Shown in pieces: positions 13,554 to 22,358 of a stretch of 32,855 nt of DNA. Made by a program: the position numbers and the translations under genes. Location of the stretch: assembly GCA_903823025.1 (NCBI GenBank), contig CAIJRK010000012.1, positions 1-32,855 on the forward strand, written 5' to 3'. Source of the stretch: an uncultured beta proteobacterium (GTDB taxonomy: Bacteria; Pseudomonadota; Gammaproteobacteria; Burkholderiales; Burkholderiaceae_C). Under the pieces are notes generated by a model. That model did no database searches and had not been told where the DNA came from. It worked only from the letters and a program-made list of their open reading frames with translations. The first letter of the stretch is position 1. Each line of letters opens with the position of its first letter.

Positions 13554-16173
13554 CAACGCTCCCTGCCGGATTTGAACTCGCCAAGAGCGCCGTTATTCTG
13601 GCTTGCGCTGCGGCCAACTCAGCCTCCATTTTTTTATTGGCCGTGATGTCTGAAAACGTAATAACCAAACCGTCAATGCGGTTCTCCTGGGTGCGGTACG
13701 GCATGGTTCGCACCCTGAACCAGCGCGCATCGTCCGTGGGCACATCACGCTCCCGAAACACCAGCGTGCGCAGTACCTCGCGGGCATCTTGCAACATCTC
13801 GGGGTATTGCAATTGCGTCACGATGTCGGTGATGGCGCGCCCCGCGTCACCCGGAATCAACTTGATGATGCGCGTGGTCGGGGCCGTAAAGCGGCGTACT
13901 TTGAAAGTCTCATCCAAAAACAAGGTGGCAATTTCGGTGCTCTCCAACAAGTTTTTCATGTCGTTGCTGGCCCGCGACAACTCGCTCACTTTGGCCCGCA
14001 ATTCATGGTTGACGGTCTGCAGCTCCTCGTTCATGGACTGCATCTCTTCCTTGGAGGTGGTCAACTCCTCGTTGGCGGACTGCAGTTCTTCGTTGGTGGA
14101 TTGAAACTCCTCGTTGGTCGATTTCAGTTCTTCCTGCGAGGTTTGCATTTCTTCGCGCGTGGACTTGGCCTCCTCGCGCGAGTGTTGCAACGCCTGCTCC
14201 AACGTGACCACACGGGCCTTGTCGCCGGTCAACTCGGGTTGACCCCCACGCGGTTTTGCGCGCTTGGGGCCGGGCACTTCTTTAAAAACAACCAGCACCA
14301 TGCCGCGCAACGCCGGGGGCGCGTCAATCGGCTCCACCACCACATCCACATATTGCGCAGGGCCGTCACCCGCGACCTTCAGATTTTTGAGTTGCGTCAT
14401 GGCTTTATCGTGTACCGCTCGGCTAAACGCTTCGTTTAAGGCCTGACTTAGCCCGTCACGCGCCATCGCAAATAAATTCAGGCGGGCTTTACCGCTGGCG
14501 GGTTCCAGATATTTACCGGTTTTGCCGCTGAAGTAAAGCAAGTCGCCTTGCTCGGTGACCAACACCGCCGCTGGCGCATAGCGCTGTAACACGAGCCGGT
14601 CAACCAACAACTGAAGATTGGTCGGGGTCTCCTCTAACCCAAGGCCTGCAGCGTCGCCTCCCGCTTGGCTGTAAGTTGTGCTGAAAGCCGACGGGAAACC
14701 AATGGGTAGCACCCGCGTTGGCGCATCCAGGCGTCGATAAAGCCGAGATTTTCCCGGCAATGCAGAAAACAAATGGGAAGCGCTGCCCACTGATTCAGCG
14801 CTTCCCAGCACCAAAAACCCACCGGCATTGAGGCTGTAGTGAAACAACTGAATCAGCTTGATCTGTAATTCCGCCTCCAGATAAATCATTAAATTGCGAC
14901 AACTCAACAGGTCGATTTTGGTGAAGGGCGGATCGGCAATCAGGTTCTGTTCGGCAAAGATCACCATCTCCCGAATTTCATTGCAAACGCGGTAGCTGCC
15001 GACGTCTTCCACAAAAAATCGGTTCAGTCGGGGCGTGGACACATGGGCGTCAATGCTGCGCGGATAAAGACCGGCGCGGCCTGTTGCGATGGCATCTTTG
15101 TCCAAGTCGGAGGCAAAAATCTGGAGTGCAAAGCGCTGCGCATGTGGCGTCTCCTCCAACACTTCTTTAAAAATGATGGCGAGCGAATACGCCTCTTCGC
15201 CAGTTGAGCAACCCGCTGACCAGGCCCGCAACACGCCACCGTCGGGGTGGCTGGCCAGCAGCGCGGGTAACACATCGGTTTTGAGATGTTCCCAGACCGG
15301 GGCATCCCGAAAGAAGTTGGTCACACCAATCAACAACTCGCCAAACAACAACTCGGACTCTTGCGGGTTCTCGCGTAAATAGCGCAAATAATCATGGATT
15401 CGCGCGAGCTGATGCAGGCCCATGCGCCGTTCAATGCGGCGCGAAATAGTGCTTTTTTTGTAGCTGGAAAAATCATGGCCGGTCTGCTGTCGCAACAAGA
15501 CAATCACTTGCTCAAGAACCCCCAGCACCTGTTGATCGACCTTGGCTTTGGACCCCGTGTCTGCCAGCGCGCTGAGTTGCAAGCGCCCCACGTAAGCCCT
15601 GATTTTTTCGGGCAAAGCCTCTGACGGGGCCACCACATCGGCCACCCCGGCCTCAATGGCACTGCGCGGCATACTGTCAAATTCAGCCGACGTCGGGGTT
15701 TGCACAAAACACGCCCCCGCCGCCTGTCGAATAGCACGCAAACCCTGCGTGCCGTCCGACCCCATGCCCGAGAGAATGACGCCAATGCTGTTTTGCTGCT
15801 GATCGTCGGCCAGCGACTTGAAGAAGAAGTCAATCGGCAGGCGCAAACCATGCGACTCCGGGCGCGCCTGCAAGTGCAGCGTGCCTTGCAAGATCAGCAG
15901 GTCGCAGCCCGGTGGAATGACATAAACATGATCCGGCGCCACCTGTGTCAACTCTTGCGCCTCGACCACCGGCATCGGCGTATGGCGTTGCAACAGCTCG
16001 GCCAACATACCCACCCGGTTCGGATCAAGGTGTTGAATAATGACAAAAGCCATGCCACTTTGGGGCGGCACATGCGACAAAAACTGCTCCAGCGCCACCA
16101 GTCCGCCAGCGGAGGCGCCCAAGCCCACAATGGGAAAATGTGCGGGGGCCGCCAGCACGTTTGCTTTTTTCAA
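13540..16173 (-). CDS. CheB/CheR-type methylesterase-methyltransferase with PAS domain
   Basis: An 877-residue fusion. Residues about 10-195 are a CheB methylesterase domain with catalytic Ser21 in GLGASAGG and the later MGSDGTQGL motif, but without a receiver domain. About 215-480 is a CheR methyltransferase with the SAM motif SAGCSTGEEAYSLA and LLSCRNLMIYL. A PAS-like region, then a long coiled coil rich in NEEL repeats (about 655-725) leads to a C-terminal PAS domain ending in VITFSDITANKKMEAEL. Such proteins are thought to modify receptor-like partners or signal through PAS, outside classical chemotaxis. The cyclase gene overlaps its 3' end, so the two probably form one pathway. Confidence 0.88.
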   Translation of the reverse strand: MKKANVLAAPAHFPIVGLGASAGGLVALEQFLSHVPPQSGMAFVIIQHLDPNRVGMLAELLQRHTPMPVVEAQELTQVAPDHVYVIPPGCDLLILQGTLHLQARPESHGLRLPIDFFFKSLADDQQQNSIGVILSGMGSDGTQGLRAIRQAAGACFVQTPTSAEFDSMPRSAIEAGVADVVAPSEALPEKIRAYVGRLQLSALADTGSKAKVDQQVLGVLEQVIVLLRQQTGHDFSSYKKSTISRRIERRMGLHQLARIHDYLRYLRENPQESELLFGELLIGVTNFFRDAPVWEHLKTDVLPALLASHPDGGVLRAWSAGCSTGEEAYSLAIIFKEVLEETPHAQRFALQIFASDLDKDAIATGRAGLYPRSIDAHVSTPRLNRFFVEDVGSYRVCNEIREMVIFAEQNLIADPPFTKIDLLSCRNLMIYLEAELQIKLIQLFHYSLNAGGFLVLGSAESVGSASHLFSALPGKSRLYRRLDAPTRVLPIGFPSAFSTTYSQAGGDAAGLGLEETPTNLQLLVDRLVLQRYAPAAVLVTEQGDLLYFSGKTGKYLEPASGKARLNLFAMARDGLSQALNEAFSRAVHDKAMTQLKNLKVAGDGPAQYVDVVVEPIDAPPALRGMVLVVFKEVPGPKRAKPRGGQPELTGDKARVVTLEQALQHSREEAKSTREEMQTSQEELKSTNEEFQSTNEELQSANEELTTSKEEMQSMNEELQTVNHELRAKVSELSRASNDMKNLLESTEIATLFLDETFKVRRFTAPTTRIIKLIPGDAGRAITDIVTQLQYPEMLQDAREVLRTLVFRERDVPTDDARWFRVRTMPYRTQENRIDGLVITFSDITANKKMEAELAAAQARITALLASSNPAGSVDGLS

Positions 16174-16230
16174 TCAAACTCCCTTTAATTTTTTTCAGCT
16201 ATTTTTAATTGATACGTTGATTTTCTAAAT

Positions 16231-16776
16231 TCACGGCTCTATCGCCGATTGACGCATCAACTCCTCGGCCTGCGCGACCTCCTCTGCGGTGGGCCGATCC
16301 ACCATGACGGGTATTTGCGCCAGCGTTAAGGTCTTGAGCGTCACGCTGCCTAAAAAGACACGCGACAAACCACTGCGACCATGTGACCCCATAAAGATCA
16401 GGCTGCAACTCTCACGTTTGGCCATCTCCACAATGGCCTGGGCTGGCGCGGCATTAAATTCAATGCGTTTGCTAACGACCACACCTTGCGTCTCACCTGC
16501 GCGTTCAATCAAGTCCAGATAACGTTCAGCAATCGTGCGGCATTGCGTTTCATAGTCAACCTCGGACGGATACTCAAACGGGATGCCTCCCACATAAACC
16601 GGATACTGATAAACCGGAATGGCATAAAAAACAACCACTCGTGCCTCCAAGCGTTTGGCAAAAGCCACCGCCTTGAAAGCCGCTGCCATCGACAAGGCCG
16701 AACCATCCGTGGGCACCAGAATGGTCTCAAACTTAGGACTACTCCTGGTAAACGACACCACGTTGCCGGAGGCCAT
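16231..16776 (-). CDS. Universal stress protein (UspA family)
   Basis: A 181-residue protein with a single Usp domain (about 16-160). It opens with FETILVPTDGSALS and ends with the ATP-binding motif G-x2-G-x9-G-S as GSHGRSGLSRVFLGS, followed by VMVDRPT. This marks it as the ATP-binding kind. A 20-residue C-terminal extension follows. The gene starts two bases after the stop of the upstream Crp/Fnr gene, so the two form an operon. Usp proteins support survival in growth arrest and low oxygen, and in several Proteobacteria they are under FNR or ANR control. Confidence 0.88.
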   Translation of the reverse strand: MASGNVVSFTRSSPKFETILVPTDGSALSMAAAFKAVAFAKRLEARVVVFYAIPVYQYPVYVGGIPFEYPSEVDYETQCRTIAERYLDLIERAGETQGVVVSKRIEFNAAPAQAIVEMAKRESCSLIFMGSHGRSGLSRVFLGSVTLKTLTLAQIPVMVDRPTAEEVAQAEELMRQSAIEP

Positions 16777-16778
16777 GA

Positions 16779-17540
16779 CTACTTGTTCTCAAACTTACGC
16801 AAGGCTTCCAGCGAGAGAATTTTGATTTCACGCCGTTCAACTGAAATAATGCCCAAACTGTCTAGCGCTGAGAAGGCACGACTCACGGTCTCCAGCGTGA
16901 CGTTCAAATGGTTGCCAATATCACGCCGGGTCATCGGCAAGGTAAACCGGCTGGGCGAATAACCCATGGCGGCAAACCGCTCGGACTGGGTGCGCAAAAA
17001 GCGCGCGACCCGGGCCTCTGACTTGGCCGAATGCGTTAAGGCATAGGTGGTTTGCTCCTGCACGATTTCCCGGCTAATGGCCCAATACGCCATGCGTTCA
17101 ATGTCGTTGCAAGCCCGCCCCGGCGAGAAGAAGTCGGACTCAGGAATGCGGATCAAATCGCAATCGGTCAGGGCCACCACTTCGCTCAAGTATTTATTTT
17201 TGCAAACGCCATCAAAGCCCAGCAAATCGCCCTTCATGGGGAACGCCAGCACATGCTCGGCACCATCCATATGCGTCATGGAAGTTTTAAGGGCACCCAA
17301 GCGCACGATATACAAACCGTCAAACGGCTGCCCCATACGCAAGGCCGACTGGCCCGCCTTGAGACGTCGTCGTCTAAACAAGCTGCCATTGCTGAGGCCA
17401 TGCACCTGACCATCAAAACGCAACAGATTTAAAACTTCCTCAAATGTGGACCAGCGCTCGTCGCTTTCCAGCTTCAAGGCCGGTGGCGTAGGTGAAGATT
17501 GCCATCTGGCTGCGTTCGAACCCGTTTGAACGTTCATCAT
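16779..17540 (-). CDS. Crp/Fnr-family regulator without an Fe-S cysteine cluster
   Basis: A 253-residue transcription factor. It has a cyclic-nucleotide-type beta barrel (about 55-140, GQPFDGLYIVRLGALKTS), a dimer helix, and a C-terminal winged helix (about 190-240). The reading helix LPMTRRDIGNHLNVTLETVSRAF closely matches FNR, including the E-T-x-S-R contact residues that read TTGAT half-sites. The N-terminal cysteines that hold the oxygen-sensing 4Fe-4S cluster in FNR are absent. The only cysteines are near VCKNK, TDCDL and RACND. It may thus resemble DNR-type or other cofactor-free members. AAGAGAG precedes the first ATG. It heads the operon with the Usp gene and is a candidate to bind the FNR-type boxes in this window. 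Confidence 0.85.
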   Translation of the reverse strand: MMNVQTGSNAARWQSSPTPPALKLESDERWSTFEEVLNLLRFDGQVHGLSNGSLFRRRRLKAGQSALRMGQPFDGLYIVRLGALKTSMTHMDGAEHVLAFPMKGDLLGFDGVCKNKYLSEVVALTDCDLIRIPESDFFSPGRACNDIERMAYWAISREIVQEQTTYALTHSAKSEARVARFLRTQSERFAAMGYSPSRFTLPMTRRDIGNHLNVTLETVSRAFSALDSLGIISVERREIKILSLEALRKFENK

Positions 17541-17682
17541 CGTGTTGCTCTCTTACTGGATGCCGTGCCCGGTGGACACATAAGCTAATCCTTGGAGAGA
17601 ACTTTATTCGGGGCATGAGGCCGCGTCTGTCAGGAGTTCTCAACACAACATGCAAGCAATCGTTAATAGTTGGCAATTGACG

Positions 17683-18360
17683 TCAATTGAGCTTATCCGT
17701 TGAACGCCGACCTCTGACGCTGAGGTCCTCCACATCAATCAATTTTTGGCGAACCGCCAGACGCACCAAACTGGGCACATCGCTGACGCCTAGTTTGGCC
17801 ATCAGGCGACTGCGGTAGGTGGCGACAGTTTTGGGGGACAAATGCAGTTCAAGACCAATTTCGGCGCTGGACTGACCGTTGACCACCATCGTGATGATTT
17901 GCCGCTCGCGGGGCGACAACAGGCTCAAAGGGTCATCCTCCTCTTTGAGTGTGAAGACTTGCAGGGCTAGATCGGCGACCTCGGCACCGAGGTGCTTTTT
18001 GCCGTTTACGGCGGCGGCAATAGCACTCATCAGGTCACTCGCCGGAGAGCCTTTCAGGACGTAAGCGCTGGCGCCCATGCGCAAGGCCTCGGCCACATGA
18101 CGCGGCTGTGCCGACATGGTCAATACCACGCAACGGGTCGGCAGGTGGCGGCGTTGCAGTTCGGCGAGTAACTCAAAGCCGGAGCGCCCGCCCAGGTTCA
18201 GGTCTAGCAGCAGCACCTCGGGACGCAGGCGCAACAAGTCGGCCAGCGCTGTTGTTGGGTCGGCAGACTCGCCCAGCACGGTATGTCCTTTGGCCTCCAG
18301 CAGCGCGCGCAAGCCTTCGCGCATCAATTCATGGTCATCTACCAAATACAGGCGACTCAT
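17683..18360 (-). CDS. NarL/LuxR-type response regulator
   Basis: A 225-residue two-component regulator. The receiver domain (about 1-120) has the acidic pair Asp8-Asp9 and the phosphorylation site Asp53 in LLLDLNLGG, with Thr in VLTMS and Lys in YVLKGS. A LuxR-type helix-turn-helix follows (about 145-205): LSPRERQIITMVVNGQSSAEIGLELHLSPKTVATYRSRLM. The ATG at 18360 is chosen because it overlaps the stop of the sensor kinase (ATGA) and begins exactly at the receiver domain. It is the cognate partner of the PAS kinase at 18357-19865. Its target genes are unknown, but the adjacent stress genes are candidates. Confidence 0.9.
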   Translation of the reverse strand: MSRLYLVDDHELMREGLRALLEAKGHTVLGESADPTTALADLLRLRPEVLLLDLNLGGRSGFELLAELQRRHLPTRCVVLTMSAQPRHVAEALRMGASAYVLKGSPASDLMSAIAAAVNGKKHLGAEVADLALQVFTLKEEDDPLSLLSPRERQIITMVVNGQSSAEIGLELHLSPKTVATYRSRLMAKLGVSDVPSLVRLAVRQKLIDVEDLSVRGRRSTDKLN

Positions 18361-19865
18361 GACACCAACACAGAGTTGGCTGCAGTCCAGAAAAACTGCA
18401 CGCAAGTCCCCGACGCATCGGGCGTGTCGGGGGCGCCTTGGCTGTCCAGCGTGACGATGGCACCCACCGCGTCGGCGCGTTCCTGCATCCCGAGAATGCC
18501 CAAATGACCGGGCTTGACGAGGTCGTTCGACGCCATGCCAATGCCACTGTCCATAACGACCAGCTGAAAAGCGTTGGCGCTGCCCGACAAATGAACCGCC
18601 ACAACAGACGCGCCTGAGTGACGCAAGGCGTTTTCAATGGCTTCCCGGGCCACCATGAAGGCGGCATATTCCACCTCGCTGGGCCAGCGCGCCAAGGCGA
18701 CCTCAGGCGCAATACGGATAGAAATATCCAGGTGAGGCTGCGTCAGCGAGCGGTTACGCAACTCGTTGTCCAGCGCGGCGGCCAGCCCGTGTTCTTCCAG
18801 CAAAGGGGGGCGCAAGTCAACCAGCACTTGCCGCACTTGCTGAATCGCGAGGCTGATGTGCTTGCCCATTTGCCCCTGCATCCGGGCAACATCTGACGGG
18901 GCTTGTGATTGCAGCATCAAAATCGTTTCGTGCGACATACGAATGGCCGCCATGGTTTGCCCCAACTGGTCGTGCAACACTTGCGCCAAACGCTTAACCA
19001 GTGTTTTTTCTTGCGTCATGAGGCGCTGGGTCAGCTCTGTTAACTGCGCCCGGGACTGCCGGTATTGGGCCTCTGAGCGCACACGCAGGGTGACGTCTTT
19101 CACGATGGCAATCATCACCTGTCGGTGTTGCACGGTGACTTGGGAGATGGTGACTTCCAGGTCAAGCTCTTGCCCGTTAGCGTGCTGGCCTTTGACCAGG
19201 CTCAAGCCCATCATGCGGCTCGATTCGCGCGAATTGGCAAACTTCGATTGGTGCTGAGGGTGCGCCTGCCGAAAACGTGCAGGCATTAGCAGCGCAACGG
19301 TTTGCCCCGCCATGCTCGCCGCCGTTCGGCCAAAGATGCGCTCGGCGCCAGGGTTAAATAACTGAATGCGGCCTTCGTCATCAATACTGATGACCCCATT
19401 GGTGGTGGTGTTGACGACAGCGGCCAGCGTCTCCTGCTCTTCAATCAGGTGTTGCGCTAACTGGTGCTGCCCTTGCTCGGCCCGACGTTGCGCGGTCATG
19501 TCTTTAACCCGCACCATGCGCGCGTGGACACCGTCAAATTCCAGGTCTTGCGCCAGCATCTCAACTTCAATCAACTCTCCGTTGCCCTGGATGTGTCGCC
19601 AAACATTCTGTATGGGTTGTTCCTGAAGGGGCAATTTAAGTTGCGCCTGCACTTGTGCCACATCCTCCACCGGATGCAGATCGAGCAAACTCAGGCCGAC
19701 AAACTCTTGCTTGTTGTAGCCGTATTGCACTAAAGCGGCCTCATTGACGGCCAGCATCCGCAGGGTTTGCACGTCATAAACCCACATGGGCAAAGGGTTG
19801 CGCTCGAAAAGCAACTGGTAACTCACGGCCAGCTTGTGTGAAGCGTCTTCAGAAATAATCTCCAT
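18357..19865 (-). CDS. PAS-domain NarX-type sensor histidine kinase
   Basis: A 502-residue soluble kinase with no membrane segments. PAS 1 spans about residues 15-125 and PAS 2 about 145-262. A HisKA_3 dimerisation domain follows, with the phospho-acceptor His298 in LAQVLHDQLGQTMAAI. The HATPase domain at about 390-495 has N-box REAIENALRHSGAS, G1 MDSGIGMAS and GHLGILGMQERA. The PAS domains show no obvious haem or flavin Cys/His signature, so the signal is unknown. It is coupled to the response regulator gene by an ATGA overlap. The upstream region up to 20133 is shared with the divergent hsp20. No clear ribosome-binding site precedes the ATG. Confidence 0.9.
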   Translation of the reverse strand: MEIISEDASHKLAVSYQLLFERNPLPMWVYDVQTLRMLAVNEAALVQYGYNKQEFVGLSLLDLHPVEDVAQVQAQLKLPLQEQPIQNVWRHIQGNGELIEVEMLAQDLEFDGVHARMVRVKDMTAQRRAEQGQHQLAQHLIEEQETLAAVVNTTTNGVISIDDEGRIQLFNPGAERIFGRTAASMAGQTVALLMPARFRQAHPQHQSKFANSRESSRMMGLSLVKGQHANGQELDLEVTISQVTVQHRQVMIAIVKDVTLRVRSEAQYRQSRAQLTELTQRLMTQEKTLVKRLAQVLHDQLGQTMAAIRMSHETILMLQSQAPSDVARMQGQMGKHISLAIQQVRQVLVDLRPPLLEEHGLAAALDNELRNRSLTQPHLDISIRIAPEVALARWPSEVEYAAFMVAREAIENALRHSGASVVAVHLSGSANAFQLVVMDSGIGMASNDLVKPGHLGILGMQERADAVGAIVTLDSQGAPDTPDASGTCVQFFWTAANSVLVS

Positions 19866-20011
19866 GTGGGAGGGGTCTAGTTAAAGCTGACGCGGGTGGA
19901 GAGATGCATAAAAATAATCAAACTGATTGAGGGCCGCAGGTGAAGGGTAAATACTTAGTTGGAGAGTGTAAAGATGATTTTTAGTCGCCGCTTTTTTCAA
20001 TTGACCCAGCT

Positions 20012-20053
20012 TTGCGAGTTATCAAATTAAAGCCATCGTGCGTTGAATAAAGT
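20012..20053 (+). promoter_or_regulatory. FNR-type class II promoter of the second hsp20
   Basis: TTGCG-AGTT-ATCAA at 20012-20025 is followed by TAAAGT at 20048, exactly 36 bases after the first base of the box. The box differs by one base from the one before hsp20-lon. The predicted start of transcription is near 20060, leaving a 74-base leader before the ATG at 20134. The rest of the 268-base gap between the kinase and hsp20 shows only a small AATCA-AAC-TGATT inverted repeat (19916-19928) of unknown meaning. Confidence 0.6.
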
Positions 20054-20133
20054 CAGGTCGTCAGGGCTTGTCAAGTTGAAGCGGGCAGGCTTGAATGACA
20101 TTTTTCAAGTTACTTTTAGGCAAAGGAAACGTC

Positions 20134-20562
20134 ATGGCTAATTTAAGTTTGTTTGAACCCGCGCTCAGTGATCCGCTTGAATCTATCTTCCGAAGGGCAT
20201 TGGCGCCCTTGCGGTTTGACAAAAGTTTGAATGAACTTGACATCAAGATTGATGTCGTTGAAAAAAATGGCATGTACAAGATTCGCGCTGATTTGCCGGG
20301 CGTCAAAAAGGAAGATATTAACGTGCGCGTTGACGGCAATCTGGTGCAAATTGACGCTGAAACCAAAGGCGAAAAAGAGTTTAAAGGCGACGGTGGCAAA
20401 GTGTTGCGCAGTGAACGCTATTACGGCTCTGTGTCGCGCGCCTTTACCTTGTCGCAAGACGTGGACGACACCAAAGCGGTCGCCAAATATGAAGACGGCG
20501 TGCTGATCCTGGAGTTGCCCAAAAAGGCGCCTGCCGCATCGAAACGCCTGGCCATCAACTAA
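20134..20562 (+). CDS. Hsp20 / alpha-crystallin family small heat shock protein
   Basis: A 142-residue class A small heat shock protein. The alpha-crystallin domain (about 33-130) starts LNELDIKIDVVEKNGMYKI, has the core ADLPGVKKEDINVRVDGNL, and ends with the signature AVAKYEDGVLILELPKK. The tail RLAIN contains an L-x-I that could serve as the I-x-I oligomerisation motif, unlike the hsp20 at 5740. The ATG at 20134 is set by AAAGGA eight bases upstream. It is transcribed divergently from the histidine kinase operon, and a palindromic terminator follows 16 bases after its stop. It has the same FNR-type promoter as hsp20-lon. Confidence 0.92.
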   Translation: MANLSLFEPALSDPLESIFRRALAPLRFDKSLNELDIKIDVVEKNGMYKIRADLPGVKKEDINVRVDGNLVQIDAETKGEKEFKGDGGKVLRSERYYGSVSRAFTLSQDVDDTKAVAKYEDGVLILELPKKAPAASKRLAIN

Positions 20563-20577
20563 AACTGCGACCCCCTG

Positions 20578-20607
20578 CATTTATCCCGGCCTGTGTTGGG
20601 ATAAATG
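20578..20607 (+). terminator. Palindromic terminator after hsp20
   Basis: CATTTATCCC and GGGATAAATG form a perfect 10-base-pair stem around a 10-base loop, shortly after the hsp20 stop. No long T-run follows (TTGCATC), so it may be a weak intrinsic terminator or a transcript-stabilising hairpin. Confidence 0.5.
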
Positions 20608-20681
20608 TTGCATCAGTGTTGTCATCGGGCCTATTTTGAGCGCCATGCGTCAGCGGTGATTGTTCTGCTACGCTCCACTGG

Positions 20682-21679
20682 ATGTCTTCTGCCCTCCCCT
20701 TTATCCCTCCCTTTCCTGCGGCTGCGCCGCGCACGCCTTTGCGTTATTTGGCGCTGGCTGGCCCGACCGCGTCCGGCAAAACGGCGGCGGCTTTAGCCAT
20801 TGCCCACGCGCATGACGTGGAGATCATCAGCGTGGATTCAGCGCTGGTTTACCGGGGCATGAACATCGGCACCGCCAAACCGACGCCTGTTGAATTGGCG
20901 ACTGTGCCGCATCACCTGATCAACATCCGTGATCCGTTGCAAGCCTACAGTGCTGCCGAGTTTGTGACGGATGCGCGAGCGCTGATTACGGACATCACGG
21001 CACGCGGCAAACTGGCGCTGCTGGTGGGCGGCACCCTGTTGTATTTCAAGGCGCTGTTTCAGGGCATCGACCCGATGCCCCAAGCCAACCCCGCGATTCG
21101 TGCCGTGATTGAAGAAGAGGCGCGCCAACAAGGCTGGCCTGCCCTGCACGCCGCGCTGGCCGTTGTGGACCCGATCACGGCGGTGCGTTTGAGTCCGGCG
21201 GATTCACAGCGCATTCAACGGGCGCTGGAAGTTTTTAGAATCTCGGGGCTGCCGCTGTCGTCTTTTCATACGCCTAAAACAGCCGCGCCAGGCGCTGAAA
21301 GCCCAAGCGATGACGTGTCGCTGATTTCACTGGAGCCTTTAGACCGTGCCTGGCTGCACCAACGCATTGCCCAACGGTTTGACGCCATGCTGGCCGCCGA
21401 TTTTCTGGATGAAGTCCACACCCTGCGCGCCCGTGGCGACCTCCATCCCGACTTGCCCGCCATGCGCTGCGTCGGCTACCGTCAGGCATGGGAGGCGCTT
21501 GATGGCCTGTGGCCCATGCACGAGCTACGCGACAAAGGTATCTTTGCCACGCGCCAGCTCGCCAAACGCCAAATCACCTGGCTGCGCGCTATGCCCCAGC
21601 GTCACATCGTGGCCTGCGATGACCCCGGCGCCCTGCCCCAAGTCTTGACGCTGGCGCGTTCGTTTGTAGAGAGTAAAAA

Positions 21680-21683
<4 letters not shown>
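20682..21683 (+). CDS. miaA: tRNA dimethylallyltransferase MiaA
   Basis: A 333-residue enzyme that adds a dimethylallyl group to A37 next to the anticodon of tRNAs reading UNN codons. The P-loop is GPTASGKT at about 27-34. Further conserved blocks are the general-base region [41 protein letters not shown] and [11 protein letters not shown], with the tRNA-binding [12 protein letters not shown] near the end. The length is usual apart from a proline-rich N-terminal extension of about 20 residues, so a start somewhat downstream is possible. No clear ribosome-binding site precedes the ATG. Its stop overlaps the start of the ABC ATPase gene (ATGA). Confidence 0.93.
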
Positions 21684-22336
<653 letters not shown>

Positions 22337-22358
22337 GGTTTAAAACCCTCGCCTCGCC

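Noticed and set aside
14000..14220. Repetitive sequence in the CheB/CheR gene
   Set aside because: It encodes the NEEL-rich coiled coil normal for this protein family, so it is not an independent repeat or array.
17675..17688. Perfect palindrome AATTGACGTCAATT
   Set aside because: It overlaps the 3' end of the response regulator gene, does not fit the TTG-N8-CAA spacing, and has no hexamer at the right distance. Probably chance or a minor operator.
20605..20796. 63-residue plus-strand frame at the start of miaA
   Set aside because: It overlaps the conserved P-loop region of miaA in another frame and is a shadow.
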